Part shown: positions 62,157 to 64,000 of the stretch, piece after piece
How positions within the stretch are numbered: position 1 is the stretch's first letter
Layout of the letters: the number at the start of each line of letters is the position of its first letter
Made by a program: the position numbers and the translations under genes
Source of the DNA: Xylocopa sonorina
Taxonomy: Eukaryota > Arthropoda > Insecta > Hymenoptera > Apidae
Assembly: GCF_050948175.1 (NCBI RefSeq)
Contig: NW_027490111.1
Coordinates: 806,001-870,000, forward strand
Direction of reading: 5' to 3'
DNA: 64,000 nucleotides
The notes under the pieces: model-generated
Told to the model about the DNA's origin: nothing
Databases searched by the model: none
Seen by the model: the letters and a program-made list of their open reading frames with translations, nothing else

Positions 62157-62972
62157 TGCAAACGCTATTTCCTTGCAAGAAAGTGTCGCACTTACATTCA
62201 TTTGATGTGTAGACGAGGAATACATAACACTTCGCAAATCATATTATATCTTACCATGAAACATAGAAATGAGATGCGATATCGCGTTTTAAGAAGCATT
62301 AGAACACTATTGCTACGATAGGTAGACATTTGCAAACGCTATTTCCTAGCAAAGAAGTGTCGCATTTACATTCATTTGAAGTGTAGGCGAGGAATACATA
62401 ACACATAGCAAATCATATTATATCTTACCATGAAACATAGAAATGAGATGCGATATCGCGTTTTAAGAATCATAAGAACTCTATTGCTACGATACGTAGA
62501 CATCTGCAAACGCTATTTCCTTGCAAGGAAGTGTCGCATTTACATTCATTTGATGTGTAGACGAGGAATACATAACACTTCGCAAATCATATTATATCTT
62601 ACCATGAAACATAGAAATGAGATGCGATATCGCGTTTTAAGAATCATAATAACTCTATTGCTACGATACGTAGACATCTGCAAACGCTATTTCCTTGCAA
62701 AGAAGTGTCGCATTTACATTCATTTGAAGTGTAGACGAGGAATACATAACACTACGCAAATCATATTATATCTTACCATGAAAGATAGGAATGAGATGCG
62801 ATATCGCGTTTTAAGAATCATAAGAACTCTATTGCTACGATACGTAGACATCTGCAAACGCTATTTCCTTGCAAGGAAGTGTCGCATTTACATTCATTTG
62901 AAGTGTAGACGAGGAATACATAACACTCCGCAAATCATATTATATCTTACCATGAAACATAGAAATGAGATG
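62157..62972. repeat. Segment repeated from 51,195-52,010 (right copy)
   Basis: Partner of 51,195-52,010. It follows a hybrid junction at about 62,070-62,095, where a CGCAATGAATATT...CTTATC tail is joined to an ordinary ATAGAAATGAG monomer instead of a b-type one. Confidence 0.8.
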
Positions 62973-64000
62973 CGATATCGCGTTTTAAGAAGCATTAGAA
63001 CACTATTGCTACGATAGGTAGACATTTGCAAACGCTATTTCCTAGCAAAGAAGTGTCGCATTTACATTCATTTGAAGTGTAGACGAGGAATACATAACAC
63101 TTCGCAAATCATATTATATCTTACCATGGAACATAGAAATGAGATGCGATATCGCGTTCTAAGAAGCAATAGAACACTACTGCTACGATAGGTAGACATT
63201 TGCAAACGCTATTTCCTTGCAAGAAAGTGTCGCATTTACATTCATTTGATGTGTAGACGAGGAAAACATGATACTTCGCAAATCATATTATATCTTAATA
63301 TGAAACATAGAAATTAGTTGCGATATCGCGTTTTAAGAGGCATTAGAACACTATCGCTACCATACGTAGACATCTGCAAACGCTATTTCGTTGCAAGCAA
63401 GTGTCGCATTTACATTCATTTGAAGTGTAGACGAGGAATACATGACACTTCGCAAATCATATTATATCTTACCATGAAACATAGAAATGAGATGCGATAT
63501 CGCGTTTTAAGAAGCACTAGGTCTCTATTGCTACGATAGGTAGACATCTGCAAACGCTATTTCCTTGCAAGGAAATGTCACATTTACATTCATTTGAAGT
63601 GTAGACGAGGAATACATAACACTTCGCATATCATATTATATCTTACCATGAAACATAGAAATGAGATGCGATATCGCGTTTTAAGAATCATAATAACTCT
63701 ATTGCTACGATACGTAGACATCTGCAAACGCTATTTCCTTGCAAAGAAGTGTCGCATTTACATTCATTTGAAGTGTAGACGAGAAATACATAACACTTCG
63801 CAAATCATATTATATCTTACCATGAAACATAGTAATGAGATGCGATATCACGTTTTAAGAATCATAAGAACTCTGTTGCTACGATACGTAGACATCAGCA
63901 AACGCTATTTCCTTGCAAGGAAGTGTCGCATTTACATTCGTTTGAAGTGTAGACTAGGAATACATAACACTCCGCAAATCATATTATATCTTACCATGAA
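62941..64000. repeat. Third copy of the diverged-monomer block, cut by the window end
   Basis: Matches 54,241-55,300 at an offset of exactly 8,700 bp (50 monomers) and continues to the last base of the window. Between them I noticed CGCTATTTCG against CGCTGTTTCG and CTCTGTTGC against CTCTGTTAC. It follows an ACACTCCGC junction, whereas the left copy follows ACATGATACTTCG. Confidence 0.84.

Larger units (their letters stand above)
1..64000. repeat. 174-bp tandem satellite array filling the whole window
   Basis: Every part of the window that I read aligns to one 174-bp monomer, repeated head to tail in a single orientation, about 367 copies. Landmarks that recur once per monomer include ATGAAACATAG, GATGCGATATCGCG, GACGAGGAATACAT and CGCAAATCATATTATATC. 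No unique sequence, inverted monomer or mobile-element insertion was seen. Satellites with units near 170-180 bp and higher-order repeats are typical of eukaryotic centromeres and pericentromeres, so that is the likely setting, but nothing in the sequence proves centromere activity. I do not recognise the family. The array runs off both window edges, so its true length is unknown. Confidence 0.98.

Noticed and set aside
1..64000. CRISPR array
   Set aside because: The repeat is 174 bp with no short-repeat/unique-spacer pattern; what lies between conserved words is itself repeated. No cas-like gene is present.
1..64000. Ribosomal, 5S or tRNA gene cluster
   Set aside because: No rRNA segment was recognised and no tRNA-like A and B box pair or cloverleaf was seen in the monomer.
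1..64000. Transposon or retroelement insertion, or array inversion
   Set aside because: From 5,706 on the 174-bp lattice is unbroken and monomers stay in one orientation; before that only 1-base shifts occur. I found no terminal repeats, target duplications or unique islands.
1..64000. Telomere or subtelomere repeat
   Set aside because: No short G-rich telomeric repeat tract was seen.
1..64000. Assignment to a named satellite family or species
   Set aside because: The unit length resembles several plant and animal centromere satellites, and short words such as TTTCCTTG or CCATGAAA recall some of them, but this is too weak to support a name without a database search.

Overview
The whole 64-kb window is one head-to-tail tandem satellite array. 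The repeat unit is 174 bp, about 36% GC when I count one near-consensus monomer by hand, and every copy I read lies in the same orientation. I found no gene, structural RNA, transposon, CRISPR locus or unique-sequence island; every stretch I read aligns to the same monomer. The material is almost certainly eukaryotic: a centromeric, pericentromeric or other heterochromatic satellite with a nucleosome-sized unit and higher-order repeats (HORs). I do not recognise the family and cannot name the species. The monomer has more CpG than base composition predicts (9 seen, about 5.7 expected), which points to a genome or locus with little CpG methylation.

Layout. (1) About 1-5,700 is rich in single-base insertions and deletions, mostly in homopolymers. 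It holds two copies of a ~15-monomer block (1-~2,055 and 2,618-~4,670) that differ, wherever I compared them, by 1-base indels and not by substitutions. This looks like uncorrected long-read error or low-coverage consensus. (2) From 5,706 to the end the array is locked to a perfect 174-bp lattice: the same landmark ATG falls at 5,706, 6,054, 12,144, 16,842, 62,430, 63,822 and 63,996, all equal to 138 modulo 174, so 335 monomers pass with no net indel. (3) 5,706-14,579 is a mosaic of monomer variants with 1.4-kb segmental duplications at offsets of 20 and 12 monomers. (4) 14,580-16,667 is a 12-monomer unit related to the next zone. (5) 16,668-40,853 is a regular HOR domain whose canonical unit is 11 monomers (1,914 bp: M1-M11 below), with expanded units of 14, 17, 19, 20 and 25 monomers. 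(6) 40,854-50,249 is a second HOR domain with shorter or rebuilt units (8, 2, 10, 8, 15 and 11 monomers) carrying fused monomers. (7) 50,250-60,515 is a more heterogeneous mosaic including a diverged monomer cluster. (8) 60,516-64,000 starts with an HOR unit again and then re-enters the diverged cluster, which is cut by the window end.

Nothing here works as a gene set. The structure that can be read is evolutionary and architectural: nested tandem duplications, all in whole numbers of monomers; hybrid monomers marking exchange points; two interleaved HOR haplotypes; and three short dyad symmetries per monomer, one of which shows paired base changes. The frame that stays open through many monomers follows from 174 being divisible by 3 and is not evidence of a protein.
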